Shown piece by piece: positions 41,201 to 52,391 of a stretch of DNA of 64,000 nt (its first letter is position 1; each line of letters begins with the position of its first letter). The notes under the pieces were generated by a model. That model had not been told where the DNA came from. It did not search any database and saw only the letters and a program-made list of their open reading frames with translations. The DNA is from Dryas octopetala (lineage: Eukaryota; Streptophyta; Magnoliopsida; Rosales; Rosaceae). The position numbers were made by a program, and so were the translations under genes. Where the stretch lies: the NCBI GenBank assembly GCA_963921425.1, contig OY992832.1, forward strand, positions 27,989,489-28,053,488, read 5' to 3'.

Positions 41201-43763
41201 GGTACCGCTTTTTCAATGCTTGAAAAATGGTGTACTCTGCCTGATAGGATTTTCTGCATATGAATCAATGAAGCCATAGCTGTTCCCTGAAATTTTCGCA
41301 ATTGTCAGTATAATTTGGTGCCAGTATGCCACTATAGGAAAATAATCACAAAAACCAAAGAGAAAATTATTCTGCAGTAATCAAACCTCTACAACATCAA
41401 CAACCACCAGCCCAGCCAAGCTAGACAATGCTTTCTTTGCAGAAACATGAACAGCAACTGACCCTCCCATACTGTATGACAGTGACATAAGCCAATAATG
41501 GTTAAGGTACTAGATTTTAAAAAATGGGTAAAGGTACTGAAAAACTAGGAAGTCAGGGAATCCACACAAATTCGTCGAAGTAACATTCTTTTTTTTTTTT
41601 TTTTTTTTTTTTAGTATATAAAGCTTAAGGAAAATGCAATTTTCAAGTTTCAATTACCAATTATATGCAACTGTCCTGTTACAACTGATAGCAGTATCTT
41701 GAAAATAAGCTATAAACTATTGAAGAATATTTCCATGCTTTCAAACCCAAAAGATCTGGGGTACTTCATAAATATGGTCATGCTAGAGAAAAAAAAAAAA
41801 AAAAAATCGCAGAATGGATTACTGGACTTCTTGGATACCTCTAGTAAGTGTTTGGAATTCATTTCCTTTCTAGAAACACATCGCAACTGAACATGATGTA
41901 ATATGATAACTTCAAAGGAAATTGAATTATTAAAAGTGCACAACCTGTGGCCAACAAGCACAATTGCAGGAGGGGAATCTCCATAAATTGCTTTCAAAAC
42001 AGCCAGAACATCATTGCACATGGTCTACAAATACATAACTCCCATTTAGTTGAGTGGACAGCATGAGAAATAATCCTACTAAATTGGAATTATATCTTTG
42101 AAGATCTAACAACTATAATTGAAGTAGAGGCATTCTTTTTTTGAATATATTTGTACCTCAATAGAAAGATCAGTATCATTTTCTGTGGTTGACTTTCCAT
42201 GTCCTCTCAAGTCCAAGGCAACTACCCGAGCTTTTTCCTTAATTTTACTTGCTGACAAGGCAAATGAAAGCCTGGGCAAACAAATCATGTAAACTACAAC
42301 AGCATACCAGATTTTGGAAGTATCCAAGCATAAAATAAAAAGGGAAGAAAAAAAATATTACATTGTGGAGAAAGGAGAAAAAGGAGAGTGCCAATAAAAT
42401 TAAAGCAAATATGTTGAAAATAGTTAACATCAAAGATACTATGCACTTCTAGATGAAACCATGGGATAACTAAAAATAAACTAATAAACAAAATGAGCTT
42501 ATTATAGCCCCAAAATAAAACAAACTGAAAGAAACCGAAAAGCTGCTTACCAAAAGATCTGAACAGTTTTTTATACTTAACAGGAGTGTCATACAAACTC
42601 ATTGACTGTAATTATACATAACAACAACAAAAAAATGCAAGAAGGCATAATCAATTCAACAGAAACCAACTAACAATAATTAATCATCTAAAAATAATTA
42701 AAACACATGCAGCCTATAGTGTTACCTGTGGGAAATAATCTAATTTACTTGCTTCCTCTAATAGCCTCTATTATTGTAGTTTTTTAAGTAGATAAGTAAC
42801 TCAAGAAAAGATATAAAAGCAGCAAACTCACGTTTCTTTTTAATAATAAATAAAACATAAAATAAGGAAAAAAGAAGCTGCATTCAATCAATAATGCCAG
42901 CACTCTGCAACAACATAGAATATAGTAATTGTGATCGTTACAATGGCTCGTCAAACTTGATGCATATATCTGCAAAGCACAGATTTCAGTATTATTTTCT
43001 TAATTTATTTAATCAATTAATATTGCTGTGTATACTATTAACACACCCAGCAGGTAGTAGGTACTGATCATGGGCAGAGGAGGTGCCATTTGACCCAAAG
43101 GCCATTACCACAAGTCTTCCTGTTTAGTAATGTCATAATACATAAATTCTGAGTTGTATAGGCATCAGTTTGCAAAGGATGCCAGTGAGCTACATATCAC
43201 ACATAAAAATATTTTGCACATCTAAAAGTTCGTTGTGTGCTCCACGTCAACATACAACCCAGAAATAAATAGAAGATGTTTTAGCTTAAGATGAGTAAAA
43301 ACCAAATTGAACATACCCTGAGTAACCACCTCCATGTAGACAGAAAACAACCGGACCCTCTGTTCCTGCCATATATACATGAAAAACCTGAAATGGTAAA
43401 GCACATTAGCAGAGAATAAAATTTTTGCAGAAGCAAAAAGTTCCATATCCTATACACTCACATCATTTGAGTCTGGAATGCAAACATCATCCTCTTGGTC
43501 AAAATACCCCTTCCAATCTAAAGCTGAGTATTTTTGTGAACTAGACCTACAAAAACATGTCAAAAACATTGCATTGTAATACTCAAGACCCAAAAGTTAA
43601 CATTACAAGTGCATGTGGGCAAGCTGAGAACAACTCACTGACTGGGAGGGCGATCAGGACGGGAGGCAAAGGAAGAGAGGGGATGAGCTTCTTGTTGTTC
43701 TGGTTGTTCTTTTTGGTCTTCAATGGTGTTCTCAGGAAGCGAAGTGAGGCTTAACGAATCCAT
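34440..43763 (-). CDS. PPME1: Protein phosphatase methylesterase 1 (alpha/beta hydrolase)
   Basis: Thirteen minus-strand exons join in phase to 352 residues: 43763-43639, 43546-43462, 43387-43317, 42271-42157, 42024-41945, 41471-41387, 41286-41206, 39430-39336, 39197-39147, 38665-38585, 37170-37098, 36989-36912 and 34478-34440. All introns are GT-AG. The enzyme removes the methyl ester from the C-terminal leucine of the PP2A catalytic subunit and so controls phosphatase assembly in cytosol and nucleus. Visible features are the oxyanion-loop LHGGGYSG (exon 3), LDLRGHGKS (exon 4) and the nucleophile Ser159 in GHSMGGS, whose codon is split between exons 5 and 6. Asp184 lies in VVVDVVEGTA, and His311 in RHTGHAIQ. 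The Ser-to-Asp spacing of 25 equals that of human PME-1 (Ser156, Asp181, His349). The C-terminus reads PGLRQPSQSKP. No defect is seen. Long introns 7 and 12 carry mobile DNA. Confidence 0.95.
35158..35510 (-). pseudogene. LINE-type RNase H fragment in PPME1 intron 12
   Basis: The frame reads VLEAELWGLLLGL, a stop, then MSVERGIDKVLIESDS and HIYRGCNMRAESLAK. This is the pattern of the plant RNase H-like domain found at the end of LINE polyproteins and in free-standing copies (the AExxAL, ESDS and HVxRxxNxxAD landmarks). The stop codon at the MSVER junction and the loss of all upstream reverse transcriptase show a relic. It has the same orientation as PPME1. Confidence 0.65.
39576..40027. mobile_element. 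MITE in PPME1 intron 7
   Basis: The left end GCCCATTTGGTACACTTGAC then ATGGAATG pairs with the reverse complement of the right end, GCTCGTTTGGTATGCCTGCC then ATGGAAAG. This is an imperfect inverted repeat of 28 bp with about 21 matches. The interior of about 450 bp is AT-rich and non-coding. The target duplication is unclear. Confidence 0.65.
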
Positions 43764-44790
43764 TTCTGCAAAGATCAATTAGAACACTCTGTCGCTCAGG
43801 GGAGTTTGTTACACTAGACTGTGCTGGTCTGGACTAATTTTAGGGATTGTCTTGAACTGTGTTGGACTTGACTGAGCTGGACTTAGTACCGTCTCAAAAA
43901 TTCCAGTCATTAAAATGTTTTCCTAGAGAACTGCAATGCTCTTCTACCATTTATATAATATGGTCAGATTTCTCAAAGTTTAAAATTGAATCAAATTGTT
44001 TGCAGCTCAGTCAAGTCTAAATTCTAATTCACCAATGACCTAAATTGAGCATGGGTTCTTAATGAACATTCAGATATATTGATTTTTTTTCAACCAATAA
44101 AAATACAGTGATAACAATACAAGATAATGACCACAATATTTGCATCAATACTGGTTATTGCACTTCACCATTCTTATTAGTTATTATATTTATCTCCCAT
44201 TAAACCCAACCAGAGACAACACTCCTTCTGAATACTGAGGGTGGTAGCAATTGGAACAAAACAATGTTCATGGAACAAAGCATAGTTCACCACACAATTG
44301 TTCACATCAGTGAGTGCTAAGTCAGTTTATTATCAAATTCTTAAGAGGTCCAAGACATTTAACTCATCCACCTCCTTAAATCTAACTGCTATTCTTTGCA
44401 ACCCAACCATGAACAAAGAGAAAGAGAACAGAACACAAGTGCACACGAACAGAACTCAGGAAAACCAAGAAACAAACCTATATAGCCCAAACATTATATA
44501 ATGCAAATTTAAGCAATTATATAGGCAATACCAAACATTTTAAACAATATAACTCAGAATAACTAGAAAAACGATCAAAAAACCATCAAAACAAAAAAGA
44601 AAGAAACAGATCCACCATCAAAAATGGTCCAGTTGAGAAAGATTAGGAGAGGAAGAGAGATTACGAGAGAGAAATGACCTGGGTTCGGCTGAAAGAACTG
44701 AGAAGAAGCTTGAAGAAGTGTGATCAGTTGGGGGAGACAGGCACGCGAGAGAACGTCGAATACCAGAAAGCTTTCCTTATTTATTTCAGG
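43764..44790 (-). promoter_or_regulatory. PPME1 5' UTR intron, leader exon and promoter region
   Basis: On the minus strand the bases just before the start codon read TTGATCTTTGCAG then AA and the ATG, an obvious splice acceptor (43,766). A possible leader exon ends at CCGAACCCAG before GT at 44,678-44,677, which would give a leader intron of about 0.9 kb. An AAATAAATAA stretch near 44,785 could serve as TATA element. Leader introns near the start codon are common in constitutive plant genes. Exon ends upstream are unconfirmed. Confidence 0.5.
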
Positions 44791-44799
44791 AGGTTCTTA

Positions 44800-45433
44800 T
44801 TTTAACCCGTACTTGTGCACGATAAATTACGAGTATTGCTATTTGCAATTCCCTAATTTTCTCTTTGCATACACTTTTCTCCTACACACCCTTTATTAAT
44901 TTTTTAAACATAAAATTTCTTTTTAACACACCCCTATTATGACCAAAATACCCCAATCTCACTAATATGTCTAAATTTCTCCTTACACACCCTCTCAATC
45001 CAAACATTACACACCCTCACAAACACACACCCCCACAAACACATCTACACTACACACCCCTCTACCTCACCCCATATCACCTCACAACTAACCAGCACAC
45101 ACCCAACCGACACCCACCATTGCCGACACCCACCTCTGGCTTCATCACCGCCGTCATCGCCGTCGTCAGCACTGCCGTGAACTCCATCAATGGCCTCATC
45201 AAATTTCTGCCACTCCTATCCCCACCACAGCCACTAGAAGTGAGTTTTCCCGAATATATTAGTTGTAAATGTAAATCTTGTTTATTTAAATGTAAATCTA
45301 ATACTTTTTTATCTAATTTCAATTAGTTAATTCATCCCAAATACCGTTTTCGTCTGTTTGAGATGATTTGTAGGGAGGATTTCGGGTTTTGGAGTGAGCA
45401 TTTTCGGAATTTTTATTTTTCTGATTTCGCAGC
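44800..45433. other. Intergenic region with CA-rich tract
   Basis: The stretch 44,960-45,130 is rich in CACACCC and gives a low-complexity His/Thr/Pro frame (44967-45326) with no recognisable domain. No gene is supported before the palindrome array. Confidence 0.45.
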
Positions 45434-45728
45434 TCGTTCGGCACTAATCTGCCGAACGAAATGAATTGGTTCGGCAGTACCCTACCGAACGAATGCAAAA
45501 TATCGGATTTCCCTATTTTGGTTCGACAGGTGACTGCTGAACAATGAATATTAGTTCGGTGGTTACCTGCCGAACGAAATGAATTAGTTCGGCAGTACGC
45601 TACCGAACGAATGCAAAATTTCGAATTTCCCTATTTTGGTTCAACAGCCATCTGCCGAATAGTTGCACTTGGTTCGACAGTCAACTGCCGAAGAGTTGCC
45701 ACTTTGCTCGGCAGTTGACTGCCGAACC
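45434..45728. repeat. Array of eight TTCGGCAG palindromes
   Basis: Eight imperfect palindromes of about 22 bp, on the plan GTTCGGCAGTNNNCTGCCGAAC, occur in under 300 bp. The first is extended to 26 bp (45434-45459, arms TCGTTCGGCA). A longer period is also visible: the phrase on GAACGAATGCAAAAT and CCCTATTTTGGTTC occurs twice about 115 bp apart. The array stands 80 bp before the ATG of the plant-mobile-domain gene. Each unit could form a hairpin or be a binding site; the role is unknown to me. Confidence 0.85.
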
Positions 45729-45810
45729 ACCTGTGTTGATTTTTTTTTTTTAAGCTTTTAAAAAATCATATATTTGCTAAAACAATTTTCAATTTCTTGT
45801 TTGAAAATAT

Positions 45811-46655
45811 ATGATGGACAGAAGAAGAGTCAGACGTGGTGCATCTTCATCCAGAGGGGAAGTCCCCGATGTTGCCGATGATGTGCACAGAACACGACCC
45901 ACAGCTTCTGGGCGAAGAAGGCTAGTACAAGCACGAGCTAGTCGTGAGGCAGTTCCTGAACAAGCTGAGGTTCCGGTTGAGGATTACAATGATGTGCACA
46001 GAACACGACCCACAGCTTCTGGGCGAAGAAGGCTAGTACAAGCACGAGCTAGTCGTGAGGCAGTTCCTGAACAAGCTGAGGTTCCCAACGAGCTTGCTGA
46101 GCCTTTCCCGGGAGGTCCCATTGACACGTCCCTGTTGAGGAGTTATGGAACTCACGTAGCTGCTGACATTTGGAACAACGAGGTATGATCTTTAACAGTT
46201 GGTATTATATGCTTGTGTAACTTGCAGTAATAATGAGTGAATTTCTTTGGTTATGTTTGAATTAGGAACGGGAGCCTTTGAGGTGCATGTCCAAAACCAC
46301 CAAGCTTCGTGAGTGGAAGTTGTGGGCCAGAACAGATAATGACCGGTTGAAGGGATATGTCATTAATTCTGGGTTGACATCACTGGTGCAGTGTTCTTAC
46401 CGTACGGTTGATAAAGTGTTGGTGTCCTCTTTTGTTGAGAGGTGGCATTCGGAGACCAATACATTTCACCTGCCTTTTGGTGAGATGACCATCACACTAG
46501 ATGATGTAGCCAACATTTTAGGCATTCCGGTTGGTGGTGCACCAGTGGTTACACTTGTCGAGGATAACATTGCTTCTGAATATCTACTAACTGCATATTT
46601 AGGAGTTAGTGGGGATCAGGCATCAGAGCAGTTGATGGACTTTGGTGGTGAGTAG
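45811..46655 (+). pseudogene. Truncated plant mobile domain (PMD) gene
   Basis: Exon 1 (45811-46182) and exon 2 (46266-46655) join in phase through a GT-AG intron. Exon 1 encodes a basic, Arg-rich leader with an internal 111-bp duplication: the 32-residue stretch starting DVHRTRPTASGRRR appears twice. Exon 2 shows the N-terminal hallmarks of the plant mobile domain: KLREWKLWARTDNDRLKGYV, SFVERWHSETNTFHLPFGEM and TITLDDVANILGIPVGG. This domain occurs in MAIN/MAIL1-like proteins and in transposon-borne proteins. A TAG at 46653 interrupts the frame, yet homology continues after it (VQLEWLRTCFSDVTDADSE) until about 46,720, where it is lost. The usual domain is far longer, so this is a truncated copy. 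The intron and Arg-rich leader suggest a transposon-borne rather than a housekeeping member (inference). Confidence 0.75.
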
Positions 46656-46870
46656 GTACAATTAGAGTGGTTACGTACGTGCTTTAGTGATGTCACTGAT
46701 GCCGACTCTGAGCACCAGTCGGAACACTTAAATTAAATGAAAAATTATTCACTGCATCTGGAACACCACTCACGTGTCACTAACTAATCACATTTAACAT
46801 GTAGCTAAAAAGTTTTTATTTTTATTTTTCACATTTATCATCCAAACTATGGGGATGTGCCACCATTTGG

Positions 46871-47996
46871 GAGAAATTTTATTCAATGACCTTTTTTAAT
46901 GCTTCATAAACTTTTTTGACTCCATAGCCTCAAAATTAAAAATAATGATCCTCTTTTATTCTTTTAGACCAAAATACTCATTTATGTGAAAATGTCGCCG
47001 CATGTTCATCACAAGTCAATTTGTGTCGACCACAAATTTCACCATGGGTCAATCACAAATTTCACACATTCGATTATGTGTTATAGCACCACTATGTTTC
47101 TGGGTTCTTTTTCTCTCTCATTTTTGTATACTAACTTCAACAGTAATAATATACATACAAACCCAAATTTCAGATGGTTGGAAACAGATAATGGAATTGA
47201 TTAAGGTTTTACCTTTCTGTCAATTTTATGGGTATGAAATTAGCAAAACAAAATTCTACAGATCTGGTGTCATGCATTAAATATTCAACGGCAATTTTCA
47301 TTTTATTTTAAAATCTACTTGTTTGAATTGATGATTACTTTTAGCAAACAAGGCAAAAAGATAATAAGTGATAAAAGTGGACAAACCCAAATTGCGAAAC
47401 AGTGGGATGCTAATTTGGTGAATGTGGGATGCTAATAAATTTGATGAATTTTATTCATTTATTCAGTTCTTCTCTCTCTCTCCTCTCCAAATATACATGT
47501 GGTTTCCGAGAGGACAATACCACCAGATTTATCATTTATTCAAATCCAAATTGCTAATGAATAAAACTCACAATAAATGTGATTCTTAGCTCCCACAGTC
47601 ACCATGAATTCTCCGGGTCCAATCTAATGCAGAAAAATTAGATTTGGAGGAGAGAGAAGATATGGAGGTGAGAGGGGTTTAGCTGGCAGTGCCGCTGGCG
47701 CGAGGAGAAGGAGAGGGAGAGAGAATGAGAGAAGGCATCGCCGGAGGCGAGCTGGCTAGTTGGCTGGCTGCGGCGCCACTGGTGGTGCAGAAAGAATGAG
47801 ACATAGAGTGCGGAAGGAGAAAAAAAAAGAGAAGTAGAGACTGAAAGAAAGTGAAAAAAAAAATTCTGAATTTTGATATGTATATGAGGGTGTAATTGTC
47901 CTTTTATACTAAAAAATGTTATAAAAGTAAGTTTTGAAAAAATGTGTTCAAAAAAGTTTATGGAGTATTAAAAGGGGTTATTGAATAAAATTACTC
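46871..47996. mobile_element. Non-autonomous Mutator-like element (Pack-MULE candidate)
   Basis: The ends match as inverted repeats of about 55 bp. The left reads GAGAAATTTTATTCAATGAC and the reverse complement of the right reads GAGTAATTTTATTCAATAAC. Further inward both contain CATAAACTTTTTTGA. Flanking 9-mers ACCATTTGG and AAAATTTGG agree at 7 of 9 positions, in keeping with the 9-bp target duplication of Mutator. No transposase frame is present. A GC-rich segment at about 47,640-47,810 differs from its surroundings and may be captured host DNA; I do not recognise it. Confidence 0.7.
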
Positions 47997-48005
47997 AAAA
48001 TTTGG

Positions 48006-48367
48006 CCAATAACGACCCATATTTCCTAATTTGGCACCTACCTTAACTTTTTTGTTAAATCATGAACTTTTTTTTTCTCAACTTCTTATTTTGCCCCTAA
48101 ATAATATTTAAAATTATTTTTTTTTAAATTAATATTTACACTTAAATTAAATGAAAAATTAATCAACCAAATCCCACAAAATAGCCCACACATCAACATT
48201 TTATTTTTTTTATAAAAATATATATTTTGTAAGTAAGTAAAGTTTCAAATAAAACTAAAATGATTTATTTAACCAAAGGTCCAAAATCCATTTAAGGCCT
48301 GTGTCTCTTTCCTCCACCCACCCACAGCGCCTAGCCACCTCATTGTCGGCCTCGATCTTCCTCTTCC

Positions 48368-48401
<34 letters not shown>

Positions 48402-48480
48402 TCTATCTTTTTCAACTTTGCACCTCTCTAGCTTCTCTCTAAACGCTATATGGATTTGCAGCAAAGGGTGTGCCACTATC
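48006..48480. other. Intergenic DNA with CT/CA microsatellite
   Basis: Non-coding AT-rich sequence, followed by CT and CA runs at about 48,366-48,402. Host sequence joins the truncated viral protease at about 48,480. Confidence 0.5.
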
Positions 48481-48945
48481 TTTAACCAGGATGAATGGTG
48501 CGTCAAGACAAACACCATTGTTACAAACTGCTGAGTGTGGTAGTTTGTATTTGATATCCATCCTTCTTCCGTTGGCTACTTTTAGCACTTGGCTGGTTTT
48601 GGTAAAGAATCTGGATGGGACTAGTCCTTCCCTCAAACAGTTTGAGTCAGCACCTGAATCAATAAGGGCAATAGTGAGAAAATTAAAATTTTTCTCATTA
48701 ACATTTATTATAATTGTTACCTCCGTATACCATTTTTGGTATATAATCTTTTCTATACTTTGTATATGTTGAACCAGGTCTTGACATTTTCCTTATTGAC
48801 TATTTCCTTCTCCAGGAAAGTATTGGTTAAAATCTTCTTCATTTACCTGGCAAGTTTCCAAGACTTCCATTCTTGCTTTAAGGAATTTGACCTCATCTTT
48901 AAGTTGATTAACCTTAGTTTTTAGGTCAGCAACTGTTATCTCTTT
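48481..48945 (-). pseudogene. Endogenous caulimovirid aspartic protease, partial (copy 1)
   Basis: The frame follows the coat gene after a stop at 48946. It encodes a short coiled stretch, then ALIDSGADSNCLREG, the active-site motif of a retropepsin-type protease (DSGAD codons at 48660-48646), then the beta-hairpin region with GVCLDAPFILVKD. Homology ends there, before the flap and C-terminal half. At least one further in-frame stop separates the parts. The active-site residues themselves are unchanged. Confidence 0.75.
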
Positions 48946-51105
48946 TTATTGTGGTCCCTTGATCCTATTTAGGACTTCTTGAAACGAATAAGGTTCATAA
49001 GAATTTTTAATCTTATCTTGTCCTTTTCTTTCTTCATGATCAGATTCCCATTTTAGGGTTTCTAAGTATCCTTCTAAGGCTTTTCTTTTCTCGCTAGGAT
49101 CTTCTATTCTGTCAATAAGATCTAGTAAAAACCCATCTTGTTTAGTAATAACATTAATAGTTTTGCAAGCACAATTATCCTGACTAGAATCAATTTCCTC
49201 AGAATCACTAAGGCCTGCAACTTCATTACTGGAATAATCAGAATTTAGAGATAAACGTTTAAGTTGTTCTTTAAGCTCATCACTTATCTCTAAGGAGTTT
49301 ATCTTTTCTTCTATTTTGCATTGACTCCTATAGTGACCTACTTTTCCACATTTAAAGCAAACAGGGGCCTTACCTGGGATTTTACCTATAAACCTTTTCT
49401 TGATAGGTCCTTTCTTGCTTTGGAATGGGCTCTGGAATATATTTGGCCTTTTAGCCTGTTTGAATCTTTTGGTTATGAATTTGGATTTTAGCTTCCTTTT
49501 CTGTGTTGGGCTTTTTTCAATGGTTAGCCCAAAGTGTTCATAGAAATCACCCATTTCTTTTCCTTTAAGAAATTTTTCTTTTTCAAGGTGCCTTTTAAGC
49601 TTCATATCTATACATATGGCTATTTCTTCTGCGCATATTTCGCTGTGCAGTTCTCCATATGTACAATTTTTGAAGGGAATCGTCCCTCCATACTTGGCTT
49701 TTAGCCTTTGCCTAACCTTTTCTTCGAATAGTGGTGGTAATCCAGAAAGGAATTTTTCTTTCCAGAAGTCAGAGTGACAGTCATCTCTGGTGAAGACTTT
49801 GGCCATAAAAACATCTTTATACCGCCTGTATTCAGTAAGACTTGAACATTTTAAGTTCATAAGGACTTCTCTGGATTTATCAGCCATTAACCTTCATGTT
49901 CCTTCAAAATGGAGAGTTAATGTATAAATCAAGGTATTAACAGCATCTCCTTCTGCCGTTTGGACCATGTTTTGTCCCTCAGTCTTAACAACTGGTTTAG
50001 TTGCATTCAGGATTGCCTGCTTATCGGTTTCTGGCAAGAAATCCCACCAACCTCTTAGTTGCCCTGCAAAACCTGCAATGATTGCTCCTGCAATTTGTTT
50101 TTCTGTGTTGTTAGAGGAAGCTCTATAGGCAGTAGCTAACATCATCATGTGTTTAAAAGTATCAAGAATTTGATACTCAGTCTTACCATCAATATTCCAT
50201 TCGACAATGGAATTTCCATCATACCTTGCAGAGTCGTTGTACCAATTTTCTTCATACTGCATGTCTACAGGTGTGGGCCTATGGTAATAATTTCTTGTGG
50301 GGGCAAACTGGGGTTTTCCTTGAAAACCATAATTGGACCTTGAATTAAAGGTGAGCCTATTAAGATCTAAGGCTTGGACAGGATTTTTATCATGTTCGTT
50401 GTCAGAATCCTGGAAGGCTTCCTGCATCTCATCTAATTCTGAATCAGATCCAGATTTAGAAAAAACATTTATCATTTGTTTTTTTTTTTATTTCATCTGT
50501 AGGTTACTTAACCTACTTGTGATTTCCTCAACTAATTCTGACTGATTTCCTTTTGAAAGTCTAAATTCTCCTAGGTCTGGTGGTGGCTTAAAGATTGATT
50601 TATCAATTTCAGAAACCACCTTAGACTTTAAGTCTTCCTTTTTAGGAGTTAGTTCATTTAAACTATCTTCAATCCTATTGGCTTGTTCTCTTAAGGTCTG
50701 CAAAAATAGATTGGTATAATTGTTCTGCTGTACTAAGGCATCAATATGCTTATAACTTACCTTTGCCTCGTTGTCTGCTCCAGAAAGAGAGGAAGCTTTA
50801 ATTGGGGCAGCCACAGTGCCAGAAACAATTATAGGAATGTTCGGAGGATGTACTGACCTTACTTTGTCTCCTTCTTTGGTGGCTCATTCTTTAATTGAGC
50901 TGGTGATGGTATTGATTGAAGCTTTTAGCTCTTCACTACCATTGTTTTGTATATGCTGGTAAAACCATGCACAAAAGGGTATTTCTCTCCTCATGCTCTC
51001 AATATAGGAGATCCATTCAGAGTGAAACAGCACCCTTTGCATATTGTCAAAGTTATCATAAAACCAGGCTCTTTTAAGCCTATGCTTTGGGCTTATAAAC
51101 TCCAT
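48946..51105 (-). pseudogene. Endogenous caulimovirid coat protein region (copy 1)
   Basis: One reading frame carries the whole region but is cut by stops at 50886-50884 (TGA), 50490-50488 (TAA) and 49896-49894 (TGA). The order is an N-terminal segment with YTNLFLQTLREQANRIEDSL, an acidic stretch, then a conserved block with RNYYHRPTPVDM, GQLRGWWDFLPE and YKDVFMAKVFTRDDC. A basic linker, the CCHC zinc knuckle CFKCGKVGHYRSQC (near 49,320-49,365) and an acidic tail follow. The zinc knuckle is the nucleic-acid-binding hallmark of caulimovirid coat proteins. The movement-protein gene upstream is in another frame, so a separate ORF or an old frameshift is possible. Confidence 0.85.
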
Positions 51106-51214
51106 TTTTAGAGCTTTAATATCATATTGGAACTAGGATGAGCCTTCATCTTCTAAAACATTCAACTGTGGCCCAGTGTAGATTGGTCTCTGGGTCATCC
51201 TCTGCGTTAGATTT

Positions 51215-52306
51215 CTAAAAATCAGTATATATGGGCTTACTGATTAATCCTTCTCTTTCTGTTCCAACCATCAAAGGTTCATCCATAGTTCTGGATGAGG
51301 CAGATCTTGGCAAGGTTACTGGTCGTCTTGGTGAGTTTTCTGAATAAGAAAACCTGGAGTTTGTGGATGTTCCAAGGCGCGTAGATCTTAGATTGGAGAA
51401 TCTAATTTCTACCTCTCCATCATCATGTTCTACTATCTGGTCAATTTCTTGGTTTTGGAGAGGCCTTTGGGACGCCTCTTGGGCTACTGTCCACTCTAAA
51501 GGGAGATTGACTTGGTTCCAGCTAATTGTCTTTGGGACCGCCACATTAGATCGTTTTAGATCTGTTTGAAATATAATTGTCTTTTCTTTTTCATGCAAAT
51601 CCTTTGCTTCTGGACATAAGGTAGTCATGGCTTTATAATAAATTCTGTAAACAATAGCCATGTTTTCAGATCCTGGAATCATATCAAATCCATGAGACTT
51701 AATATTCAGGGTTAAGGCTTTCAAGACCCCTTTGTCAGTTAAGGATATTGAGAAATTATGAAAAAAATTAAAAAATATAGGACCTTCACTCAAAGAGGAT
51801 TCAACTACTCCCAAGAGTGAATCAGAGAATTTGTTATGTCTTTGATCCCTTACACAGACCAAGACAGAGGTATTTAAACTTGTTCTTACCAGTGGTTTTA
51901 CCGCAACCTGTACTACACCTATGTGTAGATATTTGAATTTTTTGGAAATATGCTGATTTAGCATACTCGGTGTGAACAACTAGAAGTTGTCCTAAGAATT
52001 GGAGATAGGCACTGTCCTTTCAGTTGTTTTGATGACATAGTATGTCCTCCAATCGAAGGTGCTTTTCCTATATATCTCCTTAGTAGGAAAAGCTGGTATG
52101 GACCAGTTCTGGAGTTGCTTTTCATAGTCAGCAAATACTATTTCTTCAGTATTATTCAGCTTCATCTTTCCTGAGGTACTAGCTTCAGAGGATCTAGACA
52201 AATTTCTAAAGAGATTGGCCATAAAGAGAGATTGGAAAATAAAAGTGTTTAATTTCTGATTTCGAGTTACTCCCTGGGACTTACCAACGGCTAATACTGC
52301 CTTCAA
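51215..52306 (-). pseudogene. Endogenous caulimovirid movement protein (copy 1)
   Basis: The frame shows KYLHIGVVQVAVKPLVR, then LVCVRDQRHNKFSDSLLG and LTLNIKSHGFDM and VYRIYYKAM. This matches the central domain of the caulimovirid 30K-superfamily cell-to-cell movement protein, including the conserved Asp in the RDxR region. Two TAG codons in the same frame (51994-51992 and 51982-51980) cut it after the N-terminal third, so it is inactive as it stands. The primer-binding site lies about 70 bases upstream. Confidence 0.82.
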
Positions 52307-52377
52307 CTGCCCTTCACTCCACCGATTTCAACACTTTTACCAAACAAATAACCTCTATAACTATCTCGCATGAAAAA

Positions 52378-52391
52378 TGGCTCTGATACCA
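52378..52391 (-). promoter_or_regulatory. tRNA-Met primer-binding site (copy 1)
   Basis: TGGTATCAGAGCCA on the minus strand is the standard caulimovirid primer site complementary to the 3' end of plant initiator tRNA-Met. It marks position 1 of the viral genome and confirms the polarity of copy 1. Confidence 0.88.

Larger units (their letters stand above)
48481..52391 (-). mobile_element. Endogenous caulimovirid copy 1 (florendovirus-like, 3'-truncated)
   Basis: On the minus strand the order is primer-binding site, movement protein, coat protein with zinc finger, and the first part of the aspartic protease. It stops inside the protease where host sequence starts; reverse transcriptase, RNase H and ORF2 are absent. 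Caulimoviridae replicate by reverse transcription and do not need integration, so such copies are illegitimate insertions. It differs from copies 2 and 3 at many positions, so it is from another lineage or an older event. Genus assignment rests on gene order and remembered similarity of the coat region; Petuvirus is the main alternative. Confidence 0.85.

Noticed and set aside
44967..45326. 119-codon His/Thr/Pro frame
   Set aside because: It arises from a CACACCC-rich tract; no domain and no gene signals.
48255..48534. Frames across the CT/CA microsatellite before viral copy 1
   Set aside because: Repeat translations that run into viral sequence; no support as genes.
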